Shown one piece after another: positions 6,275-6,708 of a DNA stretch of 6,708 nt. The translations under genes were made by a program, and so were the position numbers. The notes under the pieces are model-generated. The model was not told the DNA's origin, searched no databases, and worked only from the letters and a program-made list of their open reading frames with translations. The stretch's first letter is position 1, and each line of letters opens with the position of its first letter. The stretch comes from Betaproteobacteria bacterium (lineage in GTDB: Bacteria > Pseudomonadota > Gammaproteobacteria > Burkholderiales > Usitatibacteraceae): NCBI GenBank assembly GCA_025362705.1, contig JANYFH010000283.1, positions 1 through 6,708 on the forward strand, given 5' to 3'.

Positions 6275-6708
6275 GTCAGCGCATCGTTACCCGCAGCAGC
6301 AGGCGTGTTCATATGGCCGGTTTCACATTGCTTGAAACGCTGGTCGGCTTGACTCTTCTGGGCGTGATGCTGATCCTCATCTATTCCTCGCTCAACGTCG
6401 GCTTGCGCGCGTGGGATACCGGTGAAAAACGTGTAGCCGAAGCGTCGCATCAACGCGTGGTACAGAGTTTTTTGCGCCGCGAATTAAGCCAGTTATTCCC
6501 GGTGCGGTGGCGCGGTATTCCGGAATCGAGAATTGCCTTCGAGGGCAGCAAAGATGAGCTCAAATTTGTCACCATGCTGACGCTCGGCGCCGCGGCACGT
6601 GAAGGTGGAATGCAGTGGGCGCATCTTTATGTCGCCAACGACGAATCGCCCACGGGCGAGCGGCGGCGTACCCTGTTCATCAAGCGATCGGGTTTCAATC
6701 TTCAGGCG
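6271..6708 (+). CDS. gspJ: Minor pseudopilin GspJ, partial (cut by window end)
   Basis: The frame runs open for 146 codons to the last base of the window, so the C-terminus is missing; GspJ proteins usually exceed 190 residues. GspJ joins GspI and GspK in the pseudopilus tip. The 17-residue leader ends HMAG, cleavage G17|F18, with Glu at mature position 5 (E22) in FTLLETLVGLTLLGVML. The globular part starts NVGLRAWDTGEKRV and continues QRVVQSFLRRELSQLFPVRW, the FLRRxL pattern common in GspJ. The GTG at 6271 overlaps the gspI stop as GTGA and has GGGG at 6259-6262, 8 bases upstream. An ATG at 6313 would leave only a three-residue leader and is rejected as start. Lying after I, it is very likely followed by gspK outside the window. 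Confidence 0.93.
   Translation, partial: MSQRIVTRSSRRVHMAGFTLLETLVGLTLLGVMLILIYSSLNVGLRAWDTGEKRVAEASHQRVVQSFLRRELSQLFPVRWRGIPESRIAFEGSKDELKFVTMLTLGAAAREGGMQWAHLYVANDESPTGERRRTLFIKRSGFNLQA

Noticed and set aside
1..6708. CRISPR array, tRNA/rRNA, insertion sequence or defence system
   Set aside because: No regularly spaced repeats, no tRNA-like cloverleaf, no transposase and no defence-type domains are visible; the coding space is fully used by the rfb and gsp genes.

Overview
The window reads as bacterial chromosome of moderately high GC, probably from a proteobacterium (a beta- or Xanthomonas-like gammaproteobacterium; this is inferred from gene type and order and has not been tested by a search). 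All eight genes lie on the + strand, in two functional blocks. There is no sign of phage, transposase, CRISPR or RNA genes.

Block 1 (190-1646) is rfbC-rfbD, the last two steps of dTDP-L-rhamnose synthesis, joined by a one-base TGATG stop/start overlap. The 189 bases before it hold no convincing gene. They hold a hairpin-like element at the window edge and a possible TTGACA promoter. Block 1 is closed by a long imperfect hairpin at 1648-1693. The left half of that hairpin closely resembles the element at 4-34, so the rhamnose genes are bracketed by two copies of a short intergenic repeat.

The 176-base gap between the blocks (1647-1822) is the most structured non-coding DNA here. In order it holds the hairpin, a two-copy 21-bp direct repeat, an extended -10 promoter (TGATATACT), a short leader and an AAGGG ribosome binding site in front of a TTG start.

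Block 2 (1823 to the right edge) is the start of a type II secretion operon in the order gspE-F-G-H-I-J, with J cut by the window end. GspE is the cytoplasmic ATPase and GspF the inner-membrane platform. GspG is the major pseudopilin, and GspH, I and J are minor pseudopilins, all with a G|F prepilin-peptidase site and Glu at mature position 5. Junctions are tight (9, 17, about 27, -14 and -4 bases), consistent with one transcript. Neither gspD nor gspC precedes gspE, and gspC does not lie between F and G. This resembles the Xanthomonas xps arrangement, where E is first and D comes at the far end.

The most interesting points are two tandem MshEN-like (c-di-GMP-binding) motifs at the N-terminus of GspE, the helically phased 21-bp repeats just upstream of the gsp promoter, and the related hairpin elements on both sides of rfbCD. 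I found no clearly new multi-gene system.
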